A stretch of 9,985 bases of DNA from CAMLDH01 sp966250375 (GCA_966250375.1 CBINHE010000126.1:1-9985), one strand, 5' to 3'; counted from the stretch's first letter, positions 1-6,441 are shown. Numbers and translations: made by a program. Notes: generated by a model not told the origin, from the letters alone.

Positions 1-930
1 CACGCCGCGCACCAGCATGCGAACCTGCCGGAGACGGGCAAGGACAACCAGTTGATCGACGGCGACGCGGCACCGGGCAAGCCGAGCGACCGTGGCCACC
101 AGACGCACCTGAAAGAAGCGATCGAGAACCTGGAGCGCGGCAGCAACACCGACAAGGAAGGCAAGTCAGGCAGCGGCAAGCAGCCGGGCGGTCAAGGCAT
201 CGTCGCCCTCACCGCGCCGGACGGCATCGCGATGACCACCCCCGGCAGCGCCACGATCGCTACAGGCACCAACCTGGATCAGATCGCACTCAGAGACACG
301 AACCAGACCACAGGCCGGCGCTGGATTCACAACGCCAAGGAATCAATCAGCCTGTTCGTATCGGGGACCAAGGCAAAGATCAAGGACACCCTCAAACTGA
401 TTGCTGCCAAGGGCAATATGCAAGTACAGGCGCAAGACGGCGAGATTGCCGCGACCGCGCAAAAGGATTTTACGATTACCAGCGTCAACGGCAAGGTCGT
501 CATCCAGGCACCGAAAGAAATCCTGCTGGCGGCGGGCGGCGGCTATATCCGGATCGGAAAGGATATCGAAGTCCACAATCCGGGCAAGCAGTCGCAGAAG
601 GCGGCAGGGTTTGCGTTGAGCGGGCCGGATAGCATGAGTCTGGCGTTGCCGGATATGCCTGTCTCGGCCCCAGACAAATTTAGCCAACAACTCTACGTGA
701 TCGATCCAACCAGCGGCTTGCCCAAAGAAATACGCTATCGATTGCTGGATGAAGGCAAGGAAATCTTGAAAGGCAAAACGGATGCTGTCGGAAAAATCCC
801 CCGCCAGATCACGGAGGAAATGAAAGAGTTGACTGTTCTGATTGGCCCCAAGGGTGCCTGGTCTGTCGATTATCTGACCCCTGATACGCCAACACCCAAT
901 CCACGCGATGAGCATGGCAATCCAATCTAA
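1..930 (+). CDS. vgrG: VgrG C-terminal part (T6SS spike, DUF2345 domain plus transthyretin-like tail), 5'-truncated by window edge
   Basis: Frame 1 is open from the first base to the TAA at 928-930, so the gene starts outside the window; the TTG at 52 is internal. VgrG trimers form the puncturing tip of the type VI secretion needle and carry effectors. The visible part lacks the gp27/gp5 core. It shows a DUF2345-type beta-helical extension at about nt 190-590 (GIVALTAPDGIAMTT, then short repeats such as LKLIAAKGNMQVQAQDGEIA, ending near AAGGGYIRIGKDIEV). After a linker comes an Ig/transthyretin-like module at about nt 680-880 (FSQQLYVIDPTSGLPKEIRY ... GKTDAVGKIP), a tail type known to bind cargo in some VgrGs. 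The next gene starts inside this one at 908, a 23-base overlap that suggests coupled translation and that the next product is this spike's cargo. The VgrG assignment is firm; the tail's role is inference. Confidence 0.9.
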   Translation, partial: HAAHQHANLPETGKDNQLIDGDAAPGKPSDRGHQTHLKEAIENLERGSNTDKEGKSGSGKQPGGQGIVALTAPDGIAMTTPGSATIATGTNLDQIALRDTNQTTGRRWIHNAKESISLFVSGTKAKIKDTLKLIAAKGNMQVQAQDGEIAATAQKDFTITSVNGKVVIQAPKEILLAAGGGYIRIGKDIEVHNPGKQSQKAAGFALSGPDSMSLALPDMPVSAPDKFSQQLYVIDPTSGLPKEIRYRLLDEGKEILKGKTDAVGKIPRQITEEMKELTVLIGPKGAWSVDYLTPDTPTPNPRDEHGNPI

Positions 931-2608
931 CATTCAAGTCAACATCATGGATCGAAACAGCGACACTTCCCCTTCGGGCAGCGATACACCTTCGACGCCT
1001 GGCAGCAACGCAGACGGCCCACCATTATCGCCAGACCGCATCGATCAGGAGAGCCGGCAAGTACCAAATGCCAGCGTGGATAGCGAGGCAGCGCCCAGCC
1101 CGGCAGATACCAGTCATCCCGATACCGAAACGTACGACAAAGAAAAAGCGCTTGACGATCTCATTGCGATTCTCTTGCGTGATGGTCTTGACCAACCGAT
1201 TGCCAACCTGCCTGTAAAAATTGAAATGCCAGGACAGCCCGCGATTGAAGCAACAACGGATGAAAAAGGCGCTGTCGTACTTCCTGCCTCAGAAAAGAAG
1301 GACGGGCATATTACGGTCAGTGTAAAAGACGTCGGCGGCGAGCACCAAGAGGTATGCAAAATTGATCTGGCAAAATGCCAAGGGGGTGGCGCCATTGTGC
1401 GTAGCCCCAAGGTGAAAGCCACACTGCCATTAAAGCCCCACCAGCAAAAAGCGCCATCCGCTCTGCCGCCGCAACCGGGCAAACCGGCAGAACAGCCGAA
1501 AAAGGCAGAAGCCGCACACGGCTTATGGTACTCAGTGAGCGAGATGTTCGGTACGGCATGGCACTGGCTGCACAAAGAATCCCACCCGCAGGACCGCCAG
1601 CCGCCTGCCGGTCATGCAGGCAAGGAAGCACAGGTCGCCAAGCAGACCATCAACAAGGCAGGCAACCCGATTATTGCCGTTGTGGGGCCGGAATGCCCCA
1701 ACAAGGAAAACCTTCGTCTCGGCCGAAACAACATCTATCGTGCCGAAATCATCAAGGCAGGCGAACGGGTTGGCTTGATACCGCAGGCGATTGCGGCATT
1801 GATCGATGCGGAGGCAGCACCGATTACCGATACCATCCCGGCATTGAATCCTGACGGCACGCCAAAGATCATCCAAAAAGGAAAAAACAAAGGCAAACCC
1901 GTTGTGCTCGTTGTTGGACAGCACTGGGATGCCCACTCAGGCAACGCCACCGGCGCGGCTGGCTTGACCCAGTTTTTGGTGAGCACATGGCTGGGCCAAG
2001 TCATGAAACCCGGCTACTTTATTCATGAGCAAAGTGTTGCCAAAGGCTGGGTCAAACAGGAAGCCGACAAACAGGGAAAGTTGAAATGGGTCTTCGTCCT
2101 GGCTGATGGCAAAACGACGCCCACGCCGTGGGCCCATAAAGGCGACGCCAATGTGAAGGTCTGCCTCAACCAGCGCTACGTTCCTGAATGGTCCATCATG
2201 GCGGCGGCAGATTATGGGAAAGCCAACCTGCGAGTATTGAAGGACAAGGGGTTTAAGATATTCAATTTGAATGACGCGGAAAAGGCAAAGCTGATGTACC
2301 TGATGCATCATGAAGGTGAAGGCGCAGGGCCTCTGGTGATTGCAAATAAGTTGAGCCATCTGCCGAAGGGGAAATTTGCCACAGTGGAGGCGAGGATTCG
2401 GGATACGTTTGTTAAGCAGGTGGGGGAGAAAAAAGCAAGAAACCTTATCGAGGATAATGGCGGCGACATTGCAAAGGCTTATAGAGAATGGATCGCCGAC
2501 TACGTTGATCGCAAAATTATTTTCAAACATTTTTCTTGTGACGCTAGCAAGCTGCCAGAACCGGCTGATGCATTAGCATTATTTAAAAAAATAGGTGGAG
2601 AAAAATAA
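908..2608 (+). CDS. Probable T6SS peptidoglycan-hydrolase effector (lysozyme/lytic transglycosylase-like)
   Basis: The product has 566 residues. Residues 1-80 are Ser/Pro/Asp-rich and look disordered. Residues 81-154 resemble a small Ig/transthyretin-like domain (LLRDGLDQPIANLPVKIEM, TTDEKGAVVLP). Residues 155-241 form a Pro/Ala/Gln-rich linker with a Trp-rich patch (TAWHWLHKE). The C-terminal half reads like a lysozyme/SLT fold: IPQAIAALIDAEAAP (291-305), where E302 is the candidate catalytic Glu, then GAAGLTQFLVSTW (349-361), the usual GxxGLxQ-type motif, and YLMHHEGEG (464-472). I infer that it cleaves the glycan strands of rival periplasmic peptidoglycan. It overlaps vgrG by 23 bases and ends in TAATG shared with the next gene. 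No good ribosome binding site precedes 908; ATGs at 914 and 947 are alternatives. The last 100 bases are AT-rich compared with upstream, which suggests an acquired tip. Glycosidase class is likely; the exact family is uncertain. Confidence 0.75.
   Translation: MSMAIQSNIQVNIMDRNSDTSPSGSDTPSTPGSNADGPPLSPDRIDQESRQVPNASVDSEAAPSPADTSHPDTETYDKEKALDDLIAILLRDGLDQPIANLPVKIEMPGQPAIEATTDEKGAVVLPASEKKDGHITVSVKDVGGEHQEVCKIDLAKCQGGGAIVRSPKVKATLPLKPHQQKAPSALPPQPGKPAEQPKKAEAAHGLWYSVSEMFGTAWHWLHKESHPQDRQPPAGHAGKEAQVAKQTINKAGNPIIAVVGPECPNKENLRLGRNNIYRAEIIKAGERVGLIPQAIAALIDAEAAPITDTIPALNPDGTPKIIQKGKNKGKPVVLVVGQHWDAHSGNATGAAGLTQFLVSTWLGQVMKPGYFIHEQSVAKGWVKQEADKQGKLKWVFVLADGKTTPTPWAHKGDANVKVCLNQRYVPEWSIMAAADYGKANLRVLKDKGFKIFNLNDAEKAKLMYLMHHEGEGAGPLVIANKLSHLPKGKFATVEARIRDTFVKQVGEKKARNLIEDNGGDIAKAYREWIADYVDRKIIFKHFSCDASKLPEPADALALFKKIGGEK
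1372..1629 (+). repeat. Effector linker repeat, intact copy (R1)
   Basis: This stretch encodes effector residues of about 155-241, from AKCQGGGAIVRSP through the proline-rich and Trp-rich linker to HAGKEA. It recurs at 3178-3434 with few substitutions and one deleted base. Its first 34 bases recur a third time at 3474-3507. The homology starts abruptly at the AKCQ codons, after the Ig/transthyretin-like domain and before the catalytic part, which is where a toxin tip could be exchanged. The repeat relation is seen directly; the exchange role is inference. Confidence 0.85.
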
Positions 2609-2610
2609 TG
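2593..2610 (+). promoter_or_regulatory. Ribosome binding site and TAATG overlap coupling effector to immunity gene
   Basis: A strong Shine-Dalgarno stretch (aggtggag, about 2593-2600) lies seven bases before the ATG at 2608-2610. The effector stop TAA (2606-2608) shares its last A with that ATG. Overlap of this kind usually means coupled translation and is common for toxin-immunity pairs. Confidence 0.75.
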
Positions 2611-3171
2611 AAAAATATTTATGTTGTTATGTTTTGTGTTTTATTTAGCGCAGCCGTGTTCGCGCAACCCGTTACTTGTGAACGTCGCCACGAAATTAAG
2701 ACCAGCAAGGGGAAATTGATTAGGGAAGTATGCACTCCTTCAAATCCGTTAGACGAGGTGCAAAACGTTTGGTCGTTGGAAGGCAGGAGACTGGTAACCG
2801 GAAGGCATCCTATTACGGTTGAAGACCGGAATGACGCAACGTCTCTTTTCGTCCTCCAAGGCGCGAAAAACAGCATCACAGGCTGCCCGAATCAAGTGTT
2901 CTTGATTGATCTCACCGGCACCGCCCCTCGCGTTTTTTCCTTCGGCGTAAAAAATGCCTGCAGTGAATACCACTGGGCAAAATGGAGCAACAAGAAGCGT
3001 AGCGTCATCGCGTTGAAATTCAATGTCCAGTTCACCTACGTCAATGGCAAGCTGATCCCCCCTGAAGATACGGACGGCGACAAATTCGGTACGCCGCTCG
3101 GATATGAAGCGCCAACACCCGCAACGCCACCGACGCCGTTTGTGCAGGAGCTTGTTCTGCCTAAAAATTAG
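2608..3171 (+). CDS. Secreted protein, candidate cognate immunity protein to the upstream effector
   Basis: The product has 187 residues and I do not recognise its family. The N-terminus is a clear Sec signal peptide (MKNIYVVMFCVLFSAAVFAQ), probably cut after VFA, leaving a soluble periplasmic protein. The mature part has four cysteines (C24, C42, C93, C118), enough for two disulfides, and ends in a Pro/Thr-rich tail before ELVLPKN. It shares one base with the effector stop and has a strong ribosome binding site. A periplasmic protein directly behind a peptidoglycan hydrolase carried by VgrG fits an immunity protein that blocks the enzyme in the producer. The 5' end is much more AT-rich than vgrG, as expected of an acquired cassette. 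The last eight codons recur at 3444-3467 in the downstream debris, so this gene type was duplicated along with the toxin linker. The immunity role rests on position, export signal and co-duplication, not on sequence similarity. Confidence 0.65.
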   Translation: MKNIYVVMFCVLFSAAVFAQPVTCERRHEIKTSKGKLIREVCTPSNPLDEVQNVWSLEGRRLVTGRHPITVEDRNDATSLFVLQGAKNSITGCPNQVFLIDLTGTAPRVFSFGVKNACSEYHWAKWSNKKRSVIALKFNVQFTYVNGKLIPPEDTDGDKFGTPLGYEAPTPATPPTPFVQELVLPKN

Positions 3172-3177
3172 GCGAAA

Positions 3178-3434
3178 AAAATGCCAAGGGGGTGGCGCCA
3201 TTGTGCGTAGCCCCAAGGTGACAGCCACACTGCCATTAAAGCCGCACCAGCAAAAGACGCCATCCGCTTTGCCGCCGCAACCGGGCAAATCGGCAGAACA
3301 GCCGCGAAAGGCAGAAGCCGCGCACGGCTTATGGTATTCATGAGCGAGATGTTCAGCACGGCGTGGCACTGGCTGCACAAAGAATCCCACCCGCAGGACC
3401 GCCAGCCGCCTACGGGCCACGCAGGCAAGGAAGC
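3178..3434 (+). pseudogene. Frameshifted partial duplicate of the effector linker (R2)
   Basis: This segment repeats 1372-1629 closely. It encodes KCQGGGAIVRSPKVTATLP and continues to HGLWYS, where one G is missing relative to the intact gene (between 3340 and 3341), giving TGA at 3341-3343. In the next frame the match resumes (SEMFSTAWHWLHKESH ... GHAGKEA) and stops abruptly at 3434. No start codon, upstream adaptor domain or catalytic domain accompanies it. It lies six bases after the immunity stop, as expected of a displaced toxin tip. The differences (K to T, A to T, P to S, G to S in the protein) show that it has diverged and is not an assembly duplicate. It is non-functional as a toxin as it stands. 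Confidence 0.85.
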
Positions 3435-3443
3435 CCCTTGCGG

Positions 3444-3467
3444 GAACTTGCGCTGCCTAAAAATTAA
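3444..3467 (+). pseudogene. Remnant 3' end of a second immunity gene
   Basis: Eight codons read E-L-A-L-P-K-N-stop, matching the E-L-V-L-P-K-N-stop that ends the intact immunity gene at 3148-3171. The shared DNA core is ctgcctaaaaatta. It sits ten bases after the end of the linker copy R2. This is best explained by a deletion that removed the toxin domain and nearly all of a second immunity gene, fusing linker to immunity tail. The remnant is short, so chance is not excluded, but its order between R2 and R3 repeats the order of the intact cassette. Confidence 0.7.
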
Positions 3468-3473
3468 GCTGCC

Positions 3474-3507
3474 AAAATGCCAAAGGGGTGGCACCCTTGT
3501 GCATAGC
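3474..3507 (+). repeat. Third copy of the effector linker start (R3)
   Basis: These 34 bases match 1372-1405 and 3178-3211 at about 30 of 34 positions (core aaaatgccaa-ggggtggc) and would encode KCQRGGTLVHS. The copy begins seven bases after the remnant immunity stop, the same spot relative to the immunity tail as R2. Similarity to the linker ends after gcatagc, so only the boundary survives. Confidence 0.7.
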
Positions 3508-3616
3508 TCTGCAGTCCTCGGCAATTCAATCCATCAACCTTTCAGAACAGTCTCAAGACACGACCGCCTTGGTGAACTTGCCATCCTGAAAATGCCCGCT
3601 CTCACTAAAAAAATCC

Positions 3617-3645
3617 TTGCAGTCCACACCCAAATAAGGAATAAT
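3617..3645 (+). promoter_or_regulatory. Candidate sigma-70 promoter of the hemP-exbD operon
   Basis: TTGCAG (3617-3622) and AATAAT (3640-3645) are separated by 17 bases. The -10 matches consensus at five of six positions, the -35 only at its first three. The predicted start falls near 3652, just in the Fur-box-like site, which supports the pairing. The stretch 3508-3616 between the cassette debris and this promoter shows no gene or clear terminator. Confidence 0.5.
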
Positions 3646-3650
3646 TTAAA

Positions 3651-3665
3651 TGCGAATTATTCTCA
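3651..3665 (+). promoter_or_regulatory. Fur-box-like operator
   Basis: The 15-mer tgcgaattattctca matches the 7-1-7 Fur consensus tgataatnattatca at 11 of 14 informative positions and is a near palindrome. It covers the predicted transcription start and lies 18 bases before the hemP ATG, so Fe-Fur bound here should block the operon when iron is plentiful. The match is seen directly; Fur binding is inferred from the iron-related genes downstream. Confidence 0.6.
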
Positions 3666-3683
3666 TTTACAAAAAGAGGCTTT

Positions 3684-3884
3684 ATGTTCAGCTCTAGACA
3701 AGGCAAACCTGGGTTTAGAAGTGACGAAATGGTGACATCAGCTGCCGGCTCAGTTACCAAGCCGGTTAAGCGCATCAAAAGTCAGGATCTGTTTCAACAA
3801 ATGAATGAGGTGGAAATTGACCATGAAGGCCGGATTTATCGACTGCGGCTCACTCAGCTCAACAAATTGATCCTGACCGCCTAG
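3684..3884 (+). CDS. hemP: HemP/HmuP-family hemin uptake protein
   Basis: The product has 66 residues. The C-terminal half carries the family signature: KRIKSQDLFQ (29-38), then a small beta-sheet with EIDHEGRIYRLRLTQLNKLI (44-63) and LTA at the end, as is typical of HemP. HemP/HmuP proteins are small cytoplasmic proteins found in front of haem or iron uptake operons; in rhizobia HmuP activates transcription of the haem receptor gene. The ATG at 3684 has a ribosome binding site (aaagagg, about six bases upstream), which favours it over the in-frame ATG at 3729, although residues 1-25 are not part of the conserved domain. It follows the predicted promoter and Fur box and leads the operon. No haem receptor or haem ABC transporter is in the window, so its target may lie elsewhere. 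Confidence 0.85.
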   Translation: MFSSRQGKPGFRSDEMVTSAAGSVTKPVKRIKSQDLFQQMNEVEIDHEGRIYRLRLTQLNKLILTA

Positions 3885-3989
3885 TCTGGACGCAATAAGC
3901 AACATCTTTAGCAAACCCAGCCAGCTCTCCGCAACATTGTGCTGTTCCGCGGTAGCCAGCAAAAAGCGCTCTCTTGCCAAGGAGATTTT

Positions 3990-4310
3990 ATGGTCATTGA
4001 CGGAATCAATCTTGCATTTCTTGAACCGAACGGCGTTTCTTCGCAGCCGGAATTACTGGTTTCAGCCGTACTGCATTTGATGTCTCATTACACCGCCAAT
4101 GTCAGCGAAACAGGTAGCTGCATCAAGTTGGCGTCGGTCATCGAACGCCATTTGAAAGCCCTCGCCGACTTGCCCGATCTCGCACCTGTGCTCCGTGCGA
4201 CATGCCTGCAATTATCGGAACAATGGGCGACGGTAGTCGAACGAGCGATGCCGCGACCGGAAAAACTGAAGCTTTTTACCCGGCTCGTATCGGGCACACG
4301 TTCGTATTGA
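3990..4310 (+). CDS. Hypothetical 106-residue protein in the iron operon
   Basis: I do not recognise the family. The start at 3990 is chosen because aaggag lies five bases upstream; the frame also opens at an ATG at 3939 without such a site. The product (MVIDGINLAFLEPNG ... LVSGTRSY) has no signal peptide or convincing membrane segment, and only two cysteines (C44, C72), so it is not an obvious metal-cluster protein. Its middle (about residues 20-85: ELLVSAVLHLMSHY, SVIERHLKALADL, ATCLQLSEQWATVVERA) reads as a run of amphipathic helices, suggesting a small all-helical cytoplasmic protein. It sits 105 bases after hemP and 35 before bfd on the same strand, so it is probably co-transcribed and iron-responsive. 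The ribosome binding site and placement support a real gene. Confidence 0.65.
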   Translation: MVIDGINLAFLEPNGVSSQPELLVSAVLHLMSHYTANVSETGSCIKLASVIERHLKALADLPDLAPVLRATCLQLSEQWATVVERAMPRPEKLKLFTRLVSGTRSY

Positions 4311-4345
4311 TTTTTCAGCCGAATCTCAAACAACAAGGTCTCTCA

Positions 4346-4558
4346 ATGATTGTCTGTGTCTGCAATAACATTTCCGACCGCAGAATCCGCCAAGCGGTGG
4401 ATTCCGGCATCACGTCGATGCCCGAACTGCGGGATCAGTTGGGCGTCGGTACATGCTGCGGCAAATGCCATTCCTGTGCCAAGCAGGTATTGCGGGAATG
4501 TCGGGATGCCGCCGACACGCAGCCCATCATGCTCCAGTACGGCGCGATCGCAGCATAG
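4346..4558 (+). CDS. bfd: Bacterioferritin-associated ferredoxin
   Basis: The product has 70 residues, close to the family length. It begins MIVCVCNNISDRRIRQAV and carries the four [2Fe-2S] ligands in the Bfd spacing: C4, C6, C38 and C41 (CGKC). Two further cysteines, C37 and C44, flank the second pair. Bfd passes electrons to bacterioferritin to reduce stored ferric iron and release it in iron starvation. The ATG at 4346 is chosen because the conserved MxVCVCN start aligns there and aagg lies seven bases upstream; the frame is open further upstream without family similarity. It is followed nine bases later by tonB. No bacterioferritin gene is in the window. Placement behind a Fur-type site fits iron-starvation expression. 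Confidence 0.92.
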   Translation: MIVCVCNNISDRRIRQAVDSGITSMPELRDQLGVGTCCGKCHSCAKQVLRECRDAADTQPIMLQYGAIAA

Positions 4559-4567
4559 GCGCGACGC

Positions 4568-5251
4568 ATGAACACCAGACCACCTTCTCCACGCCTCGGC
4601 CTTCCTTTTCTGGCACTGCGGCAGGTCAAACGTATTGGGCCGCTTGGCACGATCATTCTGTTGCATGCCGTTCTTCTCTACGCGCTGCAGAGTGGTCTGC
4701 TGCGTCAGGCCGCACAGACATTGCCAAACGAAGTATTCGCCACATTCATCACGCCGGAACCGGCCCCCGACTTGCCGAAACCGCAACCAGCCCCCCCTAA
4801 AACCGTGCCGGTCGTGAAAAAAACGGTTGCCCCGCCCGCTGCAAGGCCGGTAATCAATACAACTCCGTCACCGCAGGCCATCACAGCAGCACCCGCCGCG
4901 CCCGAGCCTGCGGCACCGGCCGCACCAGCAGTAACCGCGCCGCCAGCCCCTGCAGCGCCGGCCCAGCCCAGGACCATTACAACCGGCATCGAATATCTTC
5001 AAGCGCCGCGCGCCGAATACCCGCCCCTCTCCAAACGCTTGGGCGAACAAGGCAAGGTCATTCTGCGCGTATTGGTCAATGACAAAGGCCGTCCAGAACA
5101 GATCGAGATACAGAAATCTTCCGGTTCTGCACGGCTTGACGAGGCCGCGCGCCAAGCGGTCTCGCGCGCCCTCTTCAAACCGTTTATCGACAATGGCAGA
5201 GCAGTGGCAGGCTCTGTCAGCGTACCCATCTCATTTCAATTGGATAACTAA
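4568..5251 (+). CDS. tonB: Energy transducer TonB
   Basis: The product has 227 residues. A short cytoplasmic N-terminus leads to one membrane anchor at about residues 23-44 (IGPLGTIILLHAVLLYALQS) containing H33, equivalent to the functional His of TonB anchors. Residues 63-135 form a Pro/Ala/Lys-rich periplasm-spanning stretch. Residues 139-227 are the TonB C-terminal domain (AEYPPLSKRLGEQGKVILRV, then SGSARLDEAARQAVSRALFK), which binds the TonB box of outer-membrane receptors. The gene begins nine bases after bfd and its stop overlaps the ribosome binding site of exbB. With exbB and exbD it forms the complete proton-motive-force coupling complex. The ribosome binding site is weak, so translation may depend on coupling to bfd. 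Confidence 0.93.
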   Translation: MNTRPPSPRLGLPFLALRQVKRIGPLGTIILLHAVLLYALQSGLLRQAAQTLPNEVFATFITPEPAPDLPKPQPAPPKTVPVVKKTVAPPAARPVINTTPSPQAITAAPAAPEPAAPAAPAVTAPPAPAAPAQPRTITTGIEYLQAPRAEYPPLSKRLGEQGKVILRVLVNDKGRPEQIEIQKSSGSARLDEAARQAVSRALFKPFIDNGRAVAGSVSVPISFQLDN

Positions 5252-5260
5252 GGATTCAGC

Positions 5261-5992
5261 ATGCAAGCAAGCCCGTACGGATTGGAAACCCTGTGGACGC
5301 AAGGCGACTTTGTCACCAAGGGCGTCGCACTGTTGCTCATTTCGATGTCGATTGCGTCGTGGTACGTGATCGTGACCAAGGCGCTGCAGTTGTGGCGTGA
5401 CAGCCGTGCCGGAGCAGCGGCTGGCCACGAGTTCTGGGATGCCACCAGCGTGACCGAAGGCCTTGCCACGCTCGGCAACGGCAATCCGTTTGCCGACATC
5501 GCGCAGGCAGGTGTGGACGCAATGCGCCACCACACCGCGCATAAAGGCCATTTGCACGATCAGTTGTCAGTCAGTGACTGGGTCACGCTGTCGCTGCGGC
5601 AGGCGATTGACGAAGCTGCCGGCAAGCTGCAAACCGGCATGGCAGTATTGGCCTCTGTAGGTTCGACTGCGCCGTTCGTCGGCCTGTTCGGCACGGTATG
5701 GGGTATTTATCATGCGCTGGTATCGATCGGCACCGCCGGACAAGCCAGCATCGACAAGGTCGCCGGCCCGGTGGGCGAAGCGCTGATCATGACGGCGCTC
5801 GGCCTGGCGGTGGCGATTCCCGCTACCTTCGGCTACAACGCGCTGGTGCGCGGCAACAAATCGGTCATCGCCAAGTTGAACAAGTTCGGTTTCGATCTGC
5901 ATGCGCTGTTCGTGACCGGTGCCCGTACAGAATCTGCTGCTGGAAATGCAGAAGCCAGCGGCACGAAACTCGCCGCAGTCGGAGGCGCATGA
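5261..5992 (+). CDS. exbB: TonB-system proton channel subunit ExbB (MotA/TolQ/ExbB family)
   Basis: The product has 243 residues, with three membrane segments in the ExbB layout: about 17-39 (ALLLISMSIASWYVI), a long cytoplasmic loop, about 125-153 (TGMAVLASVGSTAPFVGLFG) and about 170-195 (EALIMTALGLAVAIPATFGY). The last two hold the family's conserved Gly/Thr/Pro residues that line the channel. ExbB forms the pentameric inner-membrane ring that houses ExbD and drives TonB. The ribosome binding site (aagg, 5250-5253) overlaps the tonB stop, and the gene's stop overlaps the exbD start, so translation is probably coupled along the row. It could in principle be a TolQ, but tonB upstream and no tolA/tolB decide for ExbB. 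Confidence 0.92.
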   Translation: MQASPYGLETLWTQGDFVTKGVALLLISMSIASWYVIVTKALQLWRDSRAGAAAGHEFWDATSVTEGLATLGNGNPFADIAQAGVDAMRHHTAHKGHLHDQLSVSDWVTLSLRQAIDEAAGKLQTGMAVLASVGSTAPFVGLFGTVWGIYHALVSIGTAGQASIDKVAGPVGEALIMTALGLAVAIPATFGYNALVRGNKSVIAKLNKFGFDLHALFVTGARTESAAGNAEASGTKLAAVGGA

Positions 5993-6408
5993 TGGCGATG
6001 GGTTCCCTGTCCGATGCGGACGACGATTTCAACCCGGAAATCAACACTACACCACTGGTCGATGTGATGCTGGTGCTGTTGATTATCTTCATCATCACCA
6101 TTCCAGTGATGAACCATAGTGTGAAGATCGATCTGCCGCGCGCCACCAATCAGCCAAACGAAACCAAGCCGGAAAACATTAACCTGGCGATCGATGCCCA
6201 AGGCAAGGTGTACTGGAATGCCGAGACCGTCGATGCCGCCCAATTGACCGCCCGTATTGCCGACGCGGCGCAAAAGAAGCCGCAACCGGAACTGCATCTA
6301 CGCATCGAGCGCACCACGCAATATGAGAAGGTGGCGCAGGTGATGGCCGCCGCGCAGTCTGGCGGCTTGGGGAAAATCGGCTTTGTCACCGATCCGCAGG
6401 CCAAGTAA
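5992..6408 (+). CDS. exbD: TonB-system subunit ExbD (TolR/ExbD family)
   Basis: The product has 138 residues (MAMGSLSDADDDFNPEINTT...). The N-terminal signature NPEINTTPLVDVML leads into a single membrane segment at about residues 22-41. D24 in PLVDVM is the proton-carrying aspartate of the family (D25 in E. coli ExbD). The rest is the periplasmic domain. Starts at 5989, 5992 and 5998 are possible; ggagg at 5981-5985 is spaced best for 5992, and 5989 would give an ATGA overlap with the exbB stop. It is the last gene of the operon; a short hairpin and a palindromic repeat follow. Confidence 0.92.
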   Translation: MAMGSLSDADDDFNPEINTTPLVDVMLVLLIIFIITIPVMNHSVKIDLPRATNQPNETKPENINLAIDAQGKVYWNAETVDAAQLTARIADAAQKKPQPELHLRIERTTQYEKVAQVMAAAQSGGLGKIGFVTDPQAK

Positions 6409-6416
6409 ATAAGCCT

Positions 6417-6433
6417 GGAGCGGTTTGCGCTCC
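6417..6433 (+). other. Small hairpin after exbD
   Basis: Bases ggagcg (6417-6422) and cgctcc (6428-6433) can pair around a five-base loop, nine bases after the exbD stop. No run of T follows, so it is not a standard Rho-independent terminator. It may stabilise the 3' end of the operon mRNA or belong to the border of the adjacent repeat. Confidence 0.4.
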
Positions 6434-6441
6434 GAGGTAAG

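Noticed and set aside
343..933. Long antisense ORF opposite vgrG
   Set aside because: A 196-codon shadow of a GC-rich gene, without family motifs; the + strand frame has clear DUF2345 content.
3104..3343. 79-codon ORF bridging the immunity gene end and linker copy R2
   Set aside because: The first third is an out-of-frame reading of the immunity gene; the rest is the R2 remnant ending at the frameshift stop.
3331..3735. 134-codon ORF across the effector debris
   Set aside because: It is built from the frameshifted linker copy, the immunity tail read out of frame, the R3 copy and the hemP promoter region, so it is not an independent gene.
6417..6433. Rho-independent terminator for the TonB operon
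   Set aside because: The hairpin is short and no T-run follows; kept only as a hairpin.
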